Source: Chthoniobacter flavus
GTDB lineage: Bacteria; Verrucomicrobiota; Verrucomicrobiia; Chthoniobacterales; Chthoniobacteraceae
NCBI GenBank assembly: GCA_945861435.1
Contig: CAMAUX010000010.1
Location: 1-36,483, forward strand
Length of the DNA: 36,483 nucleotides
Direction of reading: 5' to 3'
Shown here: positions 16,141 to 27,323 of the stretch, one piece after another
Position numbering within the stretch: the first letter of the stretch is position 1
How the letters are laid out: the number at the start of each line of letters is the position of its first letter
Made by a program: the position numbers and the translations under genes
The notes under the pieces: model-generated
Database searches by the model: none
What the model was told of the DNA's origin: nothing
The model's input: only the letters and a program-made list of their open reading frames with translations

Positions 16141-19100
16141 ATGAACTCCCTCCCGACTTTGGGCGGCCTCGCTGGCCGCTGGCTCCGTCCATTCCCCGTG
16201 CTGTTTGCCGGTCTTTTCCTTCTTCCGGCGGGGTTGACTACGGCGGGTGCGGCTGAGGATGGAGTGAGCGGTCCGGTGAGCTATTTCCGGGATGTCCGCC
16301 CGATTTTTCAAGCGAACTGCCAGGGATGTCACCAGCCCTCGAAGGCCAAAGGCGGTTACGTGATGACGGACTTCAAGAAGCTGCTCAGTGGCGGCGACAA
16401 GGACGGCGCGGCGGTGGTTCCCGGAGACGCATCGAAGGGATCGCTCCTTTCACAGATCACGCCGGAGAATGGCGCGGCGGAGATGCCCAAGAACAAGCCG
16501 CCCCTGCATGAACTCCAGCTCGCGCTCATCCGCCGCTGGATCGCCGAGGGCGCAAAGGACGACACGCCCGCTGATGCGCTTGCCCACTACGACGCCGCAC
16601 ATCCCCCCGTCTATCCACGCCTGCCCGTGGTGCCTTCGATCGACTATTCCGCCGACGGACAGCTCATCGCCGTTGCCGGCTTCCATGAGGTGTTGCTTCA
16701 GAAGGCCGATGGATCGGGCGTTGCCGGGCGCCTGATCGGTCTTTCTCAGCGGATCCAGAGTGTGCGTTTTTCGCCGGACGGTCAGTGGCTCGCAGCGGTC
16801 GGCGGCGACCCGGCGCGGCTCGGTGAGGTGCAGGTGTGGGAGGTCGCCACTCGCAAGCTGAAGCTCTCGCTGCCTGTCGGATGGGACACGCTCAACGGCG
16901 TGAGTTGGTCGCCCGACAGCCAGTTCCTTGCATTCGGAGCCGCGGACAACACGGTGCGCGTGATCGAGGCGCAGTCCGGGAAGCAGCTCCTGCAGATGGG
17001 TTCCCACAATGACTGGCCTCTCGAAACGGTCTTCTCGCTCAAGGGCGATCACGTGGTCTCCGTGGCGCGGGACATGACGGTGAAGCTCAGCGAGGTCCCC
17101 GCGCAGCGCTTCGTCGACAACGTCACCTCCATCACCCCGGGCGCTCTGCGCGGTGGCATCGACAGCGTCGACCGGCATCCTTCCAGCGACGTCGTCGCGG
17201 TCGGCGGCGCCGACGGCCAGCCCCAGCTCTTCCAGATCTTCCGCACCGCTCCGCGCAAGATCGGCGACAACGCCAATCTCGTGAAGAAGTACGAGCCCAT
17301 GCTCGGCCGCGTCAGTGTCGTCCGCTTTTCCAAGGACGGATCCAAGCTCGCCGCCGCCAGCGCACTCGATGGCGCGGGTGAACTCGCCTTGTTCTCCGTG
17401 GGCAAGGACTTCGTTGGTTCGCAGCGCATCCAGACCCTTCGCGCCAAGCCAGGCAAGGACCGCACCGGTCCCGAAGCTGCAGAGCTTCAGGTGTTCGAGG
17501 ATCAGTTTGGAAAGCGGGAGGTGGACGCCAAGCTCTCCGCCAGCATCTACGCGCTCGCGTTTCATCCGGACGGCCAGTCCGTCGCGGTGGCCGGGAGCGA
17601 TGGCAAGATCCGCGTGTACGATGCCGCCAGCCTTCAGGTCCGCAACGAGTTTGGCGCCGCGCCGCTCCAGCAGGATGCGAAGCCGCGCACCGGACGCACC
17701 ATCGCCCGCGCAACGCCGGACCTCGCGGTGGCGGAGGGCGAAGTGCTGCCGTCTGCGGATCAGGTGACCGGCCTTGAGGTGACGCCTGCGGTGGTCGAAA
17801 TCGGCCGCCCGAACGACTACGTGCAGTTGCTCATCACCGCGAAACTCAGCACCGGCGAGACGGCGGACGTCACGCGCGCCGCGAAGATCGATCAGGGCGG
17901 CGGCCTTCTCAAACTCGCCGCCCGCGGCCTTGCGCGGCCCGTTCGCGATGGGAAAGGGGATCTGTCCGTGTCCTTCGCGGGTCGCACGGTGAAGGTTCCG
18001 GTGAGCGTGGCAGGCGCCTCGCAGCCTGTGCAGGCGGACTTCATCCGCGATGTGAATCCGGCGATGACCAAGCTCGGCTGCAACGCCGGTGCGTGCCATG
18101 GATCGAAGGACGGCAAGGCCGGGTTCAAGCTTTCCCTCCGCGGTTACGATCCGATCTTTGACGTTCGGTCGCTGGCCGACGAACGCGCTGCACGCCGCAT
18201 CAATCCTTCCTCTCCGGACGACAGCCTCATGCTGTTGAAAGCCGTGGCCGAGGTGCCGCACGAGGGCGGGCGCCGTTGCGAGACGGGCGATCTTTCCTAC
18301 CAGATCCTGCGCCAGTGGGTCGCCTCGGGTGCGCGACTCGACCTCAAGGCTTCGCGTGTGAGCCGCATCGAGGTGCAGCCACTCAACCCGGTTATCGGCC
18401 AGGCTGGCAGCCGCCAGCAGATGCGGGTGGTAGCCACCTACCCGGATGGTTCGGCGCGAGACGTCACGGCCGAGGCTTTCCTCGAGACCGGCAACGCCGA
18501 TGTGGCCAGCGTGGATGCAGCGGGTCTCGTGCAGACCCTGCGCCGCGGCGAAGCGCCGATGCTGGTGCGTTTCGAGGGCAATTACGCCGCGACCACCGTC
18601 ACCGTGATGGGCGACCGGAAGGGGTTTGAATGGCAGACGCCGCCTGCATGGGGTCGCATCGACGAACTCGTCGCCGCCAAGTGGCAGCGGATGAAGATCG
18701 CCCCGTCCGACGTCTGCACCGACGGCGAATTTCTGCGACGCGTATCGCTGGATCTCACGGGTCTGCCGCCCTCCTCCGACAAGCTCCGCGCCTTCATCGC
18801 TGACAAGCGCCCTGTGCAAGAGAAGCGGGCCGCGGTGGTGGATGAGCTCATCGGTTCACCGGCCTTCGTTGAGCACTGGACGAACAAATGGGCCGACCTT
18901 CTGCAGGTGAACCCGAAGTTCCTTGGTGCGGGCGCGGCGAGCTTCCGCACATGGATTCGCGGGCAGGTGGAGAAGAACACGCCGTACGATCAGTTCGTGC
19001 AGGCGATTCTCACGGCCGAGGGCTCCAACTTTGAAAACCCGGCGGCGAGTTACTGGAAGATCCTGCGCTTGCCTGCCGAGGCGATGGAGAACACCACGCA

Positions 19101-21261
19101 TCTCTTCCTCGCCACCCGGTTCAACTGCAACAAGTGCCACGACCATCCGTTTGAGCGCTGGACCCAGGACCAGTATTACCAGACTGCCGCCTACTTCGCG
19201 CAGTTCAACCTCGCCGAGGATGGCGCCAACGGAAAAGGCCAGCGCATCGGGGGCACCGCGGTGGAAGGCGCCAAGCCGCTCTACGAGAAGGTCGTCGAGA
19301 ATCCCAAGGGCGAGATGAAGCATGATCGCACCGGCGCCGTCACTGAGCCGAAGTTCCCGTTCCCGGCCAAGGCCGCCGTGGATGGGGCCGCGCCGCGTCG
19401 CAAGCAGATGTCGGCGTGGCTGACTTCGCCGGACAACCGTTACTTCGCTGCGAGTTATGCCAACCGCATGTGGGGTTACCTGCTCGGGCGCGGACTCATC
19501 GAGCCGCTGGACGACATCCGGGCCGGCAATCCGCCGAGCAATCCGGAGTTGCTTGAGCATCTCACGCAGACCTTTGTCCAGAGCGGGTTCAACGTGCGCA
19601 CGCTGCTGCGCACGATCTGCACGTCGCGCACGTACCAGCTCGCCATCCAGACCAACCGCTGGAACGAGGACGACACCGTCAATTACTCCCATGCGGTTGC
19701 GCGCAGGCTTCCCGCCGAGACGTTGTTCGATGCCGTGTTCAAGGTGACCGGCGCTGACTCCGCTCTGAAGGACGGTCGGGCCACGGGTCTTGTGGACAGT
19801 GCAGGGGATGTGAGCACCTTCCTCGCGACGCTTGGCAAGCCCGTGCGCGAGAGCGCCTGTGAATGCGAGCGCAGCAATGATCTGGGGCTCGGTTCTGTCA
19901 TGGCCCTGCTCAGCGGACCCACCGTCTCCAACGCCATCCAGAATCCGAAGAACGCACTGGCCAAGCTCACCACCGAGGAGAAGGACGACGCGCGTCTCAT
20001 CAGCGAACTCTTCCAGCGCGTGCTCTCGCGCGAGGCCACGCCGAAGGAGGTCGACGCCACCCGCAAGCTCCTCACCCAAGTGGATGTGGACCAGCAGAAG
20101 GTCGCCGCTTCTCTCGAAGCCAAGGAAAAGGAGCAGGCCCCCATCATCGCACGGATGGAGAAGGAGCGTCTCGAGGCGATCGCGGGCGCAGAGAAGAACC
20201 TTGCGGGTTACGAGGCCACCACCAAGTTCTACCGCGACGAACGCGAGAAGGCTCGCAAGGAACGCGAGGCGGCCGCCGTCGCCGCGCTCAAGGGATGGGA
20301 CGCCGCGCAGGACGCGCGGGTTGCTGGTTTCCTTGCATCCACCCATCCTGAAAAGGAGGCTCTGCGCTGGACGCAGCTCACACCGATGGAAGCGAAGACC
20401 GTCGGCGGCCAGGCCAAGCTGGCGATTGAGAAGGATGGCTCTGTGACCTCGACCGGCGGCCTTCAAGCCACCACCTACGAGCTCTCGATCGAGACTGGCC
20501 TCGCTCAGATTAGCGGCATCTTGCTCGAAGTTCTGCCAGACGCCGCGGAAGCGGAGTTCGGCCCCGGCCGCGCCAAGAACGGCAACTTCATCCTCACCGA
20601 ATTCACCGCCTCAGTCGGCAAGATGGGCAACCCGGCCGAGACCGCCGCGCGCTTCAAGGCTGCGTGGGCGGACTTTTCCCAGGACAAGTTCCCAGTTGCC
20701 GCCGCGGTTGATGCGAAGGAGGACGAGAACACGAACGGCTGGGCGGTTTCTCCGCAGTTCAGCCGCCGTCATCTTGCGGCGTTCCAATTTGAGCAGCCGG
20801 TGGCTGGGGGCGAGAAGACGCGCCTCAAGTTGCGCCTCATCCAGAAGTCCTCGAACAACTTGGTTGGACGGTTCCGCGTCTATGCCACCACCGCCGCCGA
20901 TCCTCTGGGCGCGGGCGTTCCGGCGCTCGTTGCAGAGGCCGCAGCGGTGGAGGCCTCCGCACGTACGGCTCCGCAGAAGGAGGCGCTCGCGGCGCATGTG
21001 CGCGTGTCCGATCCGGAATACTGGCGTCTCCGGGTGGACGAAGCGCGCGCCAAGACGCCGCTCGCGGCGGACCCTGCGCATGTCGGACTTCAGGAGACCT
21101 TGGCGAAGGCGAAGGAGCCCATCCGTCTGGACCCGGCTCTTGTGCAGCTGCGCGAGGATGGTGCGGCGAGCAAGGCGCAGGCGGCCAACAAACGGCTCAC
21201 CGTGGTGCAGGACTTGACGTGGGCCCTCATCAACAACCCCGCCTTCCTCTTCAACCGATAA
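16141..21261 (+). CDS. giant PSCyt1-WD40-PSCyt2-PSD1 heme protein
   Basis: A 1706-residue exported protein; the ATG at 16141 opens a signal peptide ending near TTAGAA-EDG (an alternative ATG lies 8 codons upstream). Order: PSCyt1 cytochrome with C60-QGC-H64; a WD40-like propeller, about 165-500, with repeated SPDGQ/HPDGQ blades; an Ig-like domain, about 541-625; a second heme-type site C647-NAGA-CH, spaced CX4CH as in [10 protein letters not shown] of this family; a second Ig-like domain, about 739-822; PSCyt2/DUF1549, about 837-1050, with C996-NKC-H1000; PSD1/DUF1553 from about 1089. An insert at about 1310-1682, a charged coiled coil plus a probable beta-sandwich, splits PSD1 before its final [14 protein letters not shown]. 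These PVC proteins are of unknown biochemistry, presumed periplasmic and linked to polymer breakdown or electron transfer. The DUF1501 partner follows after 40 bp. Confidence 0.93.
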   Translation: MNSLPTLGGLAGRWLRPFPVLFAGLFLLPAGLTTAGAAEDGVSGPVSYFRDVRPIFQANCQGCHQPSKAKGGYVMTDFKKLLSGGDKDGAAVVPGDASKGSLLSQITPENGAAEMPKNKPPLHELQLALIRRWIAEGAKDDTPADALAHYDAAHPPVYPRLPVVPSIDYSADGQLIAVAGFHEVLLQKADGSGVAGRLIGLSQRIQSVRFSPDGQWLAAVGGDPARLGEVQVWEVATRKLKLSLPVGWDTLNGVSWSPDSQFLAFGAADNTVRVIEAQSGKQLLQMGSHNDWPLETVFSLKGDHVVSVARDMTVKLSEVPAQRFVDNVTSITPGALRGGIDSVDRHPSSDVVAVGGADGQPQLFQIFRTAPRKIGDNANLVKKYEPMLGRVSVVRFSKDGSKLAAASALDGAGELALFSVGKDFVGSQRIQTLRAKPGKDRTGPEAAELQVFEDQFGKREVDAKLSASIYALAFHPDGQSVAVAGSDGKIRVYDAASLQVRNEFGAAPLQQDAKPRTGRTIARATPDLAVAEGEVLPSADQVTGLEVTPAVVEIGRPNDYVQLLITAKLSTGETADVTRAAKIDQGGGLLKLAARGLARPVRDGKGDLSVSFAGRTVKVPVSVAGASQPVQADFIRDVNPAMTKLGCNAGACHGSKDGKAGFKLSLRGYDPIFDVRSLADERAARRINPSSPDDSLMLLKAVAEVPHEGGRRCETGDLSYQILRQWVASGARLDLKASRVSRIEVQPLNPVIGQAGSRQQMRVVATYPDGSARDVTAEAFLETGNADVASVDAAGLVQTLRRGEAPMLVRFEGNYAATTVTVMGDRKGFEWQTPPAWGRIDELVAAKWQRMKIAPSDVCTDGEFLRRVSLDLTGLPPSSDKLRAFIADKRPVQEKRAAVVDELIGSPAFVEHWTNKWADLLQVNPKFLGAGAASFRTWIRGQVEKNTPYDQFVQAILTAEGSNFENPAASYWKILRLPAEAMENTTHLFLATRFNCNKCHDHPFERWTQDQYYQTAAYFAQFNLAEDGANGKGQRIGGTAVEGAKPLYEKVVENPKGEMKHDRTGAVTEPKFPFPAKAAVDGAAPRRKQMSAWLTSPDNRYFAASYANRMWGYLLGRGLIEPLDDIRAGNPPSNPELLEHLTQTFVQSGFNVRTLLRTICTSRTYQLAIQTNRWNEDDTVNYSHAVARRLPAETLFDAVFKVTGADSALKDGRATGLVDSAGDVSTFLATLGKPVRESACECERSNDLGLGSVMALLSGPTVSNAIQNPKNALAKLTTEEKDDARLISELFQRVLSREATPKEVDATRKLLTQVDVDQQKVAASLEAKEKEQAPIIARMEKERLEAIAGAEKNLAGYEATTKFYRDEREKARKEREAAAVAALKGWDAAQDARVAGFLASTHPEKEALRWTQLTPMEAKTVGGQAKLAIEKDGSVTSTGGLQATTYELSIETGLAQISGILLEVLPDAAEAEFGPGRAKNGNFILTEFTASVGKMGNPAETAARFKAAWADFSQDKFPVAAAVDAKEDENTNGWAVSPQFSRRHLAAFQFEQPVAGGEKTRLKLRLIQKSSNNLVGRFRVYATTAADPLGAGVPALVAEAAAVEASARTAPQKEALAAHVRVSDPEYWRLRVDEARAKTPLAADPAHVGLQETLAKAKEPIRLDPALVQLREDGAASKAQAANKRLTVVQDLTWALINNPAFLFNR

Positions 21262-21301
21262 TCGTTTACAACTCGAAACTCCCCCCAGACCCCCAACTCC
21301 T

Positions 21302-22768
21302 ATGCTCCATCTCCCAGGCGGCAACTGCAGCGATCTCTGCAATGCAGAACTCAAGATGTCCCGACGCGATCTTCTGCGTCTCGGCGGCACCGGCATCCTC
21401 GGCATGTCCCTAGGGACCATGTTCAAGCTTCAGGCGATGGCTGGTGAGGGCGCGAAGGGCGGCCCGGGCTGGGGCAAGGCGAAGAGCGTGGTGATGATTT
21501 ATCTGCAAGGCGGCCCGAGCCACCTCGACCTCTGGGATCCCAAGGAGAACGTTCCCGACAACATCCGCTCCGCCTTCGGCACCATCCCCACCAAGATTCC
21601 CGGGATTCATTACACCGACATCCTGCCGAACCTTGCCAAGCTCAACGACAAGTTCACCCAGATCCGTTCGATGGGCTACACGCCCAACGGCTTGTTCAAT
21701 CACACGGCCGCCATTTACCAGATCATGACCGGGTACACGACCGACAAGGTCAGTGCCTCCGGCCAGCTTGAGCCGCCGGATCCGAAAGATTTCCCGAACT
21801 TCGGTTCCAACATCGTGCGGCTCAAGCCGACCAGCGAGCCCATGCTTCCCTTCGTGATGCTCCCGCGTCCGCTTCAGGAGAGCAACGTGGTCGGCAAGGG
21901 CGGCACCGCCGGCTTCCTCGGAAAAGCGTTCGATCCCTACACCCTCTATCCCACGGGTGACGACCTCGACATGTTCAAGATGGACCGCATCAAGGTGGAC
22001 GACCTCAAGCTTCCGCCCGAGGTGTTCGCCCTGCGCCTTCAGCGACGCGCCGAGCTCCGCGAGGTCATCGAGAGCTCCATGCCCGAAGTCGAGAAGGCCG
22101 TCTCCAAGTACAACCTCGACGACTATTACCAGCGCGCCCTCAACCTCATCGTCTCCGGCCGCGCACGCAAAGCCTTCGATCTCAGCGAGGAAAAACCCGA
22201 GCTCCGCGACCGCTACGGCCGGAACACCTTTGGGCAGAGCTGCCTCCTCGCCCGCCGCCTTGTCGAGGCCGGCACCCGTGTGGTCGAGGTCATCTGGCCG
22301 AAGGTCGCGAACTCCGACAACCATTCTTGGGATCACCATGTCGGCCTCACGGATCGGATGAAGACCAAGTCCGGCCCCATGCTGGATCAGGGTCTCTCCG
22401 CCTTCATCGACGACATGGATTCGCGCGGTCTTCTCTCGGAGACGCTCGTGGTCGCGATTGGCGAGTTCGGGCGTTCGCCGCAGAAGGGTGTGAGCACCTC
22501 AGGCAACGGCAACAGCGCCGACGGACGCGACCACTGGCCTTATTGCTATTCCGCCATCGTGGCGGGTGCGGGCACGAAGCGCGGCTACGTGCACGGAAAG
22601 AGCGACAAGACCGGCAGCAGCCCTGCGGAAGATCCGGTGCATCCCACCGAGTTGCTCGCGACCATGTACCACGCGTGCGGCATCGATCCGGAGACCATCG
22701 TCTACAATCACCTGAACCAGCCGCGCGAGTTGGTGAAGGCGAAGGCCATTCCCGCGCTCTTCGCCTGA
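21302..22768 (+). CDS. DUF1501 protein
   Basis: A 488-residue member of DUF1501 (PF07394), a PVC-rich family with an alkaline phosphatase/sulfatase-like fold. [19 protein letters not shown] near residue 20 looks like a Tat-type export signal. Recognisable family blocks are [86 protein letters not shown] and [16 protein letters not shown]. The DGRDHWP block is the family hallmark. It is almost always encoded next to a PSCyt2/PSD1 protein, as here, which suggests the two act as one unit outside the cytoplasm. The substrate is unknown. It ends facing the DUF1552 gene, with a bidirectional hairpin between them. Confidence 0.93.
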   Translation: MLHLPGGNCSDLCNAELKMSRRDLLRLGGTGILGMSLGTMFKLQAMAGEGAKGGPGWGKAKSVVMIYLQGGPSHLDLWDPKENVPDNIRSAFGTIPTKIPGIHYTDILPNLAKLNDKFTQIRSMGYTPNGLFNHTAAIYQIMTGYTTDKVSASGQLEPPDPKDFPNFGSNIVRLKPTSEPMLPFVMLPRPLQESNVVGKGGTAGFLGKAFDPYTLYPTGDDLDMFKMDRIKVDDLKLPPEVFALRLQRRAELREVIESSMPEVEKAVSKYNLDDYYQRALNLIVSGRARKAFDLSEEKPELRDRYGRNTFGQSCLLARRLVEAGTRVVEVIWPKVANSDNHSWDHHVGLTDRMKTKSGPMLDQGLSAFIDDMDSRGLLSETLVVAIGEFGRSPQKGVSTSGNGNSADGRDHWPYCYSAIVAGAGTKRGYVHGKSDKTGSSPAEDPVHPTELLATMYHACGIDPETIVYNHLNQPRELVKAKAIPALFA

Positions 22769-22863
22769 GATCGGCGCGCATCTGCGTCTCCAAGTGACGA
22801 GCGGCGGCAGCCGGCGTTCAAGGCTGCGCGCAGGCTCGTGGCCCGGCGGTCCGCGCTGGCGTT

Positions 22864-22886
22864 GAAAACGCAGTCGATGCGTTTTC
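22864..22886. terminator. bidirectional terminator hairpin
   Basis: GAAAACGCA-GTCGA-TGCGTTTTC is a perfect 9-bp stem with a 5-base loop. It lies between two convergent genes (stops at 22768 and 22917), and each strand carries a short T run at the 3' side of the stem. It probably ends transcription from both sides. Confidence 0.65.
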
Positions 22887-22916
22887 GCGTCACTGACGGC
22901 CGCGCTCTCCGCACAC

Positions 22917-24164
22917 TCAGGCCATCTCGAGCCCCTTCATCGTGCTTTTGCCGGTCGAGAATTCGCCGGTCTGGATGCCGATGCGTTGGAGCATGGAGAC
23001 GTGCAGGTTGGTGAGGGGATGGTTGTTCACCTTGTCGAAGGCAAGGTGCTGGCCATGCTTGAAGCCGCCACCTGCGAGCAGGACTGGCAGGTTCACGTTG
23101 CTGTGGGAGTTCGCGCTGCCCATGCAGGTGCCGTAGAGGATCTGCGTGCGGTCGAGGAGCGAGTCGCCTTGTTCCTTCGTGCTGCGCAGTGCGTCGAGGA
23201 ACCCATTGAGCGCATCGAACTGCCGCTCCTCGTGCCCGCGCAATTCGCCGAGCACTTCGGGACGGTTGCCGTGATGGGTGATGTTGTGGATCACCGTGGT
23301 GTCGATGAAGAGCGAGATGACGCGCGTGCTGTCGGTCTCCAGTGCGAGCTTCATCACGTCAAACGTCTGCTGCGTGCGGCGGACGAACTCCTTCGCATCG
23401 GTGATCTCGTCGGGCGCCTTTGCGGAGACGGCGGGCTTCGGCTTGTACTCCCAATCCTCCGCGCTGTGCAGGCGCTGCTCCAGCTCGCGCACGGCGGTGT
23501 AGTACTGATCAAGCCGGCTCTGATCGCTTTTTGAGAGCGTCCGTCCGAGACGCTTCGATTCGTCGCTGACGAAGTCCATCAGGCTGCGGCCGCGCTGCAG
23601 CGCCTCGACGTTGGCGGCGACTTCCTTGTTGTTGCCCTGGATGAACAGGCGCTCAAAGAGCTTCTTCGGACTCTGCTCCGAAGGAATGGGCGCGCCATTG
23701 CGAGTAAAGCTCATCGTCGCGTTCTCATTGGTCACCGCGAGCACCAGGGACGGATGCCGGGTCTGATTCCCAATCTCCTCCGCAACGAGTTGGTCAAGCG
23801 AGATGCCGTTGCGAAAGCCGCCCTGCGCCGGATGCGGCGTGCCCGTGAGAAAGCACTTCTGGGCCGTGTGCCCGCCATCGACGCCGGGGTAGCTCACGCC
23901 CGAAAAGACCGTGATCTGGTCGCGGTGCGCTTTCAGCCGTTCCAAATAGGCGCTGGGTGCGTAATCGCGGCCGGCTGTTTCCGGGAAGAAGAACTGCGGA
24001 AGGATTCCCATGTTCGTCTGGATGCAGACCATGCGGCGCGGGATGGCTGTTGCGGCCTGTGCGCCGAAAGCCGGCTGCATGGCCTCAAGGAATGGGAGGG
24101 CGAGCGTGACGCCGGCTCCACGCAGAAAGGCGCGGCGATTGAGGGGGGTGCTTGGGATGTGCAT
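22917..24164 (-). CDS. DUF1552 (HXXSHH-type) protein
   Basis: A 415-residue member of DUF1552 (PF07586), distantly related to DUF1501. NRRAFLRGAGVTLALPFLEA at the start is a Tat-like signal. Typical blocks are RRMVCIQTNMGILPQFFFP, FSGVSYPGVDGGH, SLDQLVAEEIG, LDQYYTAVRELEQRL and LYGTCMGSANSHSNVNLPVL. The motif for which the Pfam family is named appears as H293-N-I-T-H-H298, with Thr in place of Ser. Its biochemical role is not known; relatives are encoded beside PSD3/PSD4-type cytochromes, as here. It is the third gene of a minus-strand operon and begins 4 bp after the HMA-like gene stops, so it is probably translationally coupled. Confidence 0.92.
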   Translation of the reverse strand: MHIPSTPLNRRAFLRGAGVTLALPFLEAMQPAFGAQAATAIPRRMVCIQTNMGILPQFFFPETAGRDYAPSAYLERLKAHRDQITVFSGVSYPGVDGGHTAQKCFLTGTPHPAQGGFRNGISLDQLVAEEIGNQTRHPSLVLAVTNENATMSFTRNGAPIPSEQSPKKLFERLFIQGNNKEVAANVEALQRGRSLMDFVSDESKRLGRTLSKSDQSRLDQYYTAVRELEQRLHSAEDWEYKPKPAVSAKAPDEITDAKEFVRRTQQTFDVMKLALETDSTRVISLFIDTTVIHNITHHGNRPEVLGELRGHEERQFDALNGFLDALRSTKEQGDSLLDRTQILYGTCMGSANSHSNVNLPVLLAGGGFKHGQHLAFDKVNNHPLTNLHVSMLQRIGIQTGEFSTGKSTMKGLEMA

Positions 24165-24168
24165 GGCG

Positions 24169-24729
24169 TCAGTTTTTGGGCTGGGGTTCCTGTTTGGCAG
24201 CGGCTTCCACGACTTTGATCTCTTTCTTCTTCAACACCTCCGCAAGCGCCTCGCGGCTGGTCTTGGAGGGGTCGATGAAGGCGGTGAGTTTGCCGTCGTG
24301 AAAGCTGGCGGTGGCGCGTTCGACACCCTCCAGAGTGGCGACCGCATTGTAGACTCCGAAGGAGCAACCGAGGCAGTCGAGTCCCTCGATGGTGAAGTCA
24401 ATGCGCTTCAACCCAGCCTCCGGCAGGGCCCCCGGTTGAAGGAGCGAGAAGGTGCTGTTGGTCGCCTTGCGGATCTGGTTGTCGATCTGCTGGAGGATTT
24501 GTTCCGGCTTGGCCTTCTTGAAGCCCTGCGCCTCGTCATCATACGTGAACGTCGCCCGCGCAGTGTCGTAATCCACACCGACCAGCCGGCAGTTCTCAAG
24601 CGCCTTCGCGCCGTGGACGAACGCCACCTTCCGATCGGGCTGGAAAAGGCCGCGCACGGAATATTGCACCGATTGTTCGGCTGCGGCTGCCGAGACAGAA
24701 AGGATGAGCAGGAATGCGAGAGTCTTCAC
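24169..24729 (-). CDS. exported two-domain HMA-like protein
   Basis: A 186-residue protein with a signal peptide (MKTLAFLLILSVSAAAA-EQ). It starts with GTG overlapping the stop of the upstream cytochrome gene by 4 bp (GTGA). Residues about 19-95 look like a degenerate ferredoxin-like HMA domain without the cysteines (VQYSVRGLF, ATFTYDDE). Residues about 106-172 are a clearer HMA domain with G-L-D-C119-L-G-C122, followed by VYNAVATLEGVERATASFHDG. HMA domains carry copper or other soft metals through the CxxC pair. Placement between a c-type cytochrome and a Tat-exported protein suggests metal delivery or a structural role in the exported complex; this is inference. The C-terminus is short, charged and low in complexity. 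Confidence 0.8.
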   Translation of the reverse strand: MKTLAFLLILSVSAAAAEQSVQYSVRGLFQPDRKVAFVHGAKALENCRLVGVDYDTARATFTYDDEAQGFKKAKPEQILQQIDNQIRKATNSTFSLLQPGALPEAGLKRIDFTIEGLDCLGCSFGVYNAVATLEGVERATASFHDGKLTAFIDPSKTSREALAEVLKKKEIKVVEAAAKQEPQPKN

Positions 24730-27323
24730 CGTGTCTGGAATAGGGGGCTTTGAATGATCTCGTGAATCAGCGTCCGCACGCCGTTGTTTGGGCCGGTTTT
24801 TTCAAGAATGGATTGGAGCGCAGGGCGGTCGGTGAAGCGGACTTCGCGGCCCGTGCTGTAAACGAGGAGGTTCTGGGCAAGGCTGCGCAGGAGGACGTCC
24901 GGCTTCGAAGCAAGGAGGAGCTGCATGCCGCGGATGTCGGCGAATGTATGGCCGCTCGTCGTCTCGCCCGTCGGATCCACCTTGGGCCCGAGTTTGAAGC
25001 TGATGCCGATGAAGGGATCAATGCTCCCTCGCGGTGCGGGGTCTCCACCGGAATCGGAGACGAGGCGGTAGCGGTCGCGCTGGCCGCCGATGACGTCGAA
25101 GGACTCCAGTGCGAACCCGGGCGGATCGATCCTGGCGTGGCAGCTTGCGCAGGTGGCGTTGTCGCGATGCTGGGCGAGTTGCTCGCGGATCGTCGTGGTT
25201 CCGCGCACGTCCGGCTCCACAGCAGGCACGTTGCTGGGCGGAGGCTCCGGCGGCTGGCCCAGCAGGCGGTCGAGAACGAATGCCCCTCGCACAACAGGTG
25301 ACGTGGTCGTTCCGTTCGCCGTGACCTTTAGGATTGAAGCCTGCGTGAGGAAGCCGCCACGCGGACTTTCCGGAGGCAGATCCACCCGGCGAATCTTCGG
25401 CCCTGCGACTCCCTCGATGCCGTAATGCGTGGCGAGTTTCTGATTCACCATCGCAAAGCGCGATTGCACCAGGTGCGTGGCGTCGAGGTTCTTCTCGATC
25501 AGTTCGCGGAAATAGGCGCGGGTTTCCGCGACCATGCTGTCCTGCAAATACGGGCTGAATTCAGGGTAGAGCTTCTTGTCGGGATCATTTGCAGCGATAA
25601 GACGGAGCTTGAGCCACTGCCCGAGGAAGTCCTCCACGAAGCGCTGCGATCGCGCATCACGCAGCAGACGCTCGGTCTGAGCGCGCAGGATTTTCGGGTC
25701 TTCCAGATGAGCGGAGGTCAGCTCGTCATCCGGCGCGGAGTTCCAGAGGAAGTAGCTCAGCCTGCATGCGAGCGCATTGCGCGCCAGCTTGGGTTCGGGC
25801 TCCACATGGTAAAGGAAGTCCGGTGAGCACAGCGCGGCGCGGTACGTCTCGCGCATGGCGGTCTCGAAGCACTCCCCAGCCTTGATCCGCGCATCGACAA
25901 TCTTGAGGTAGGCGCCGAGCGAGCTCTCATCGACTGTTTTACGAAAGGCCTTCGGCAAAAAGGCCGACAGCAACCGACGCGCGTCGGCCATCGGATCTTC
26001 ACTGCGGACCGTCCAGATGCCCGCCACCGGATCCGGCTGGTTCTTGCTCACACGCAGCCAGGTTTTTTCCCAGTTCCTGCGCGCCGGCGGACGGATCTCC
26101 GGATGATCCTTCGGGACGAACTCCTCGATTGGCAGGGCGCCGAAGAGCAGTTGGTGCGCGCGTGGTGGCCAGACGTCGTGCAGGGGACCCTCGACCTCCA
26201 TCCAGTCCACGGCGATTCCCGGTCCGGTGAACCCCATGGCGCGGTCCTTGCGGCTGTAGTTGGCCACCGGCGCCAGCGAGGAGACGTCAAAGCCCATCAG
26301 CTCGTTGTGATTGAGCCAGACGTCGAGCTCGTGTTCGGTCGGTTGGAGTGAGGGCGCGTCGAAGTAGCCCAGCGTGTAATTCGGATGCTGGCCACCGCGT
26401 CCGTCGGAGGTCAGTTGCACCACTGCGAGGCGCGCCGCCTCCGTGCCGCGCGAGGGCAGCACCTGTCCTTTGTCCCACTGATAGGACCACAGGGATGTGC
26501 GGACGCGGTAGCGGCCGGGATAGATCGTGGTGTGCCCGCGGAAATAGTAGTTCACCGACTCATCTTCCCGGCGGAACACGCCGACGGAACTGTCTGTCTC
26601 AAAGCTGCCGATGCGTTCGTGCGAACCCTGATCCAGATGCCTGTGCGCGCTTGCGGGGGGATAAAGGGGGTCGGCCTTGCGATCCCGCAGCGTGATCACA
26701 TCCCCCTGCATGGCGAGGGACGCGCCCTGCCCACCGCGATCGAGCAGGGACAGACGCACCTTCTGCGACGCGGGTGCCTTCGGCCGTGTGGCAATGGCCA
26801 GATCCAGTGCGTGGTCTGCAGCCTCCACGTACTTCGCGATGTTGACGTGCGAGACTTCCAGCGCGTCGCTGTTTTTGTCGAAGCCATGCGCAGTCCCGTC
26901 CGCGGGCAGGAGGGTCTGCAGTGCAAGGCCAGGCATGCCGAAAAGATCCCGCACGGTGTTCTCGTATTCCACCCGCGTCATGCGGCGCATGCCCGTGGAA
27001 CCTTTCTCCTTCAAGCGCGCGAGTTCGGCGGCACTGAGCCCCTTGGAAAGCGCAGCGGTCACCGCCTTCACTGCGTTTGCCTCAGGCCGCTTCTCCTTCT
27101 TCGGCGGCATCTCACCAGACGCGATGCGGTCATGCACCTTCACCCACCGCGCGAAGCTCTCCGGATCTGAGTAATCCACCTTCAAGGATTCGAGGTTCAG
27201 ATTGCCCTTCCGGCTGTCTGCGTCGTGGCACTTCATGCAGTGCTGCTCAAGAAACGCTGGCATGTCCGCCCGGGCAGGCAGGTTGAGCAGGAGCACGAGC
27301 GGGAGGAAGACGATGGGGTGCAT
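24726..27323 (-). CDS. PSCyt1-PSD3/PSD4-type cytochrome (DUF1587/1592/1588/1585)
   Basis: An 865-residue exported protein. The start at 27323 gives a signal peptide (MHPIVFLPLVLLLNLPARA-D); the frame is open 32 codons upstream but that part is not protein-like. First heme C29-MKC-H33 with SRKGNLNLESLK and SGEMPPKKEKRP, the usual cytochrome opening. DUF1587 begins at RRMTRVEYENTVRDLFGM. DUF1592 includes RNALACRLSYFLWNSAPDDEL and RSQRFVEDFLGQWLKL. DUF1588 carries the second heme C725-ASC-H729 with ARIDPPGFALESFD. DUF1585 at the end includes ADIRGMQLLLAS and RSLAQNLLVYSTGR. The family is restricted largely to PVC bacteria and has no proven reaction. It leads a three-gene operon with the HMA-like and DUF1552 genes. 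Confidence 0.93.
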   Translation of the reverse strand: MHPIVFLPLVLLLNLPARADMPAFLEQHCMKCHDADSRKGNLNLESLKVDYSDPESFARWVKVHDRIASGEMPPKKEKRPEANAVKAVTAALSKGLSAAELARLKEKGSTGMRRMTRVEYENTVRDLFGMPGLALQTLLPADGTAHGFDKNSDALEVSHVNIAKYVEAADHALDLAIATRPKAPASQKVRLSLLDRGGQGASLAMQGDVITLRDRKADPLYPPASAHRHLDQGSHERIGSFETDSSVGVFRREDESVNYYFRGHTTIYPGRYRVRTSLWSYQWDKGQVLPSRGTEAARLAVVQLTSDGRGGQHPNYTLGYFDAPSLQPTEHELDVWLNHNELMGFDVSSLAPVANYSRKDRAMGFTGPGIAVDWMEVEGPLHDVWPPRAHQLLFGALPIEEFVPKDHPEIRPPARRNWEKTWLRVSKNQPDPVAGIWTVRSEDPMADARRLLSAFLPKAFRKTVDESSLGAYLKIVDARIKAGECFETAMRETYRAALCSPDFLYHVEPEPKLARNALACRLSYFLWNSAPDDELTSAHLEDPKILRAQTERLLRDARSQRFVEDFLGQWLKLRLIAANDPDKKLYPEFSPYLQDSMVAETRAYFRELIEKNLDATHLVQSRFAMVNQKLATHYGIEGVAGPKIRRVDLPPESPRGGFLTQASILKVTANGTTTSPVVRGAFVLDRLLGQPPEPPPSNVPAVEPDVRGTTTIREQLAQHRDNATCASCHARIDPPGFALESFDVIGGQRDRYRLVSDSGGDPAPRGSIDPFIGISFKLGPKVDPTGETTSGHTFADIRGMQLLLASKPDVLLRSLAQNLLVYSTGREVRFTDRPALQSILEKTGPNNGVRTLIHEIIQSPLFQTR

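Noticed and set aside
16450-18819. Long open frame (789 codons) on the minus strand opposite the PSCyt/PSD gene
   Set aside because: It lies fully within a well-supported gene on the other strand, has no recognisable motif, and is typical of antisense frames in GC-rich coding DNA. The same reasoning removes the long frames at 18856-20466, 21410-22339 and 28526-30100 (minus strand) and 32249-33757 (plus strand).
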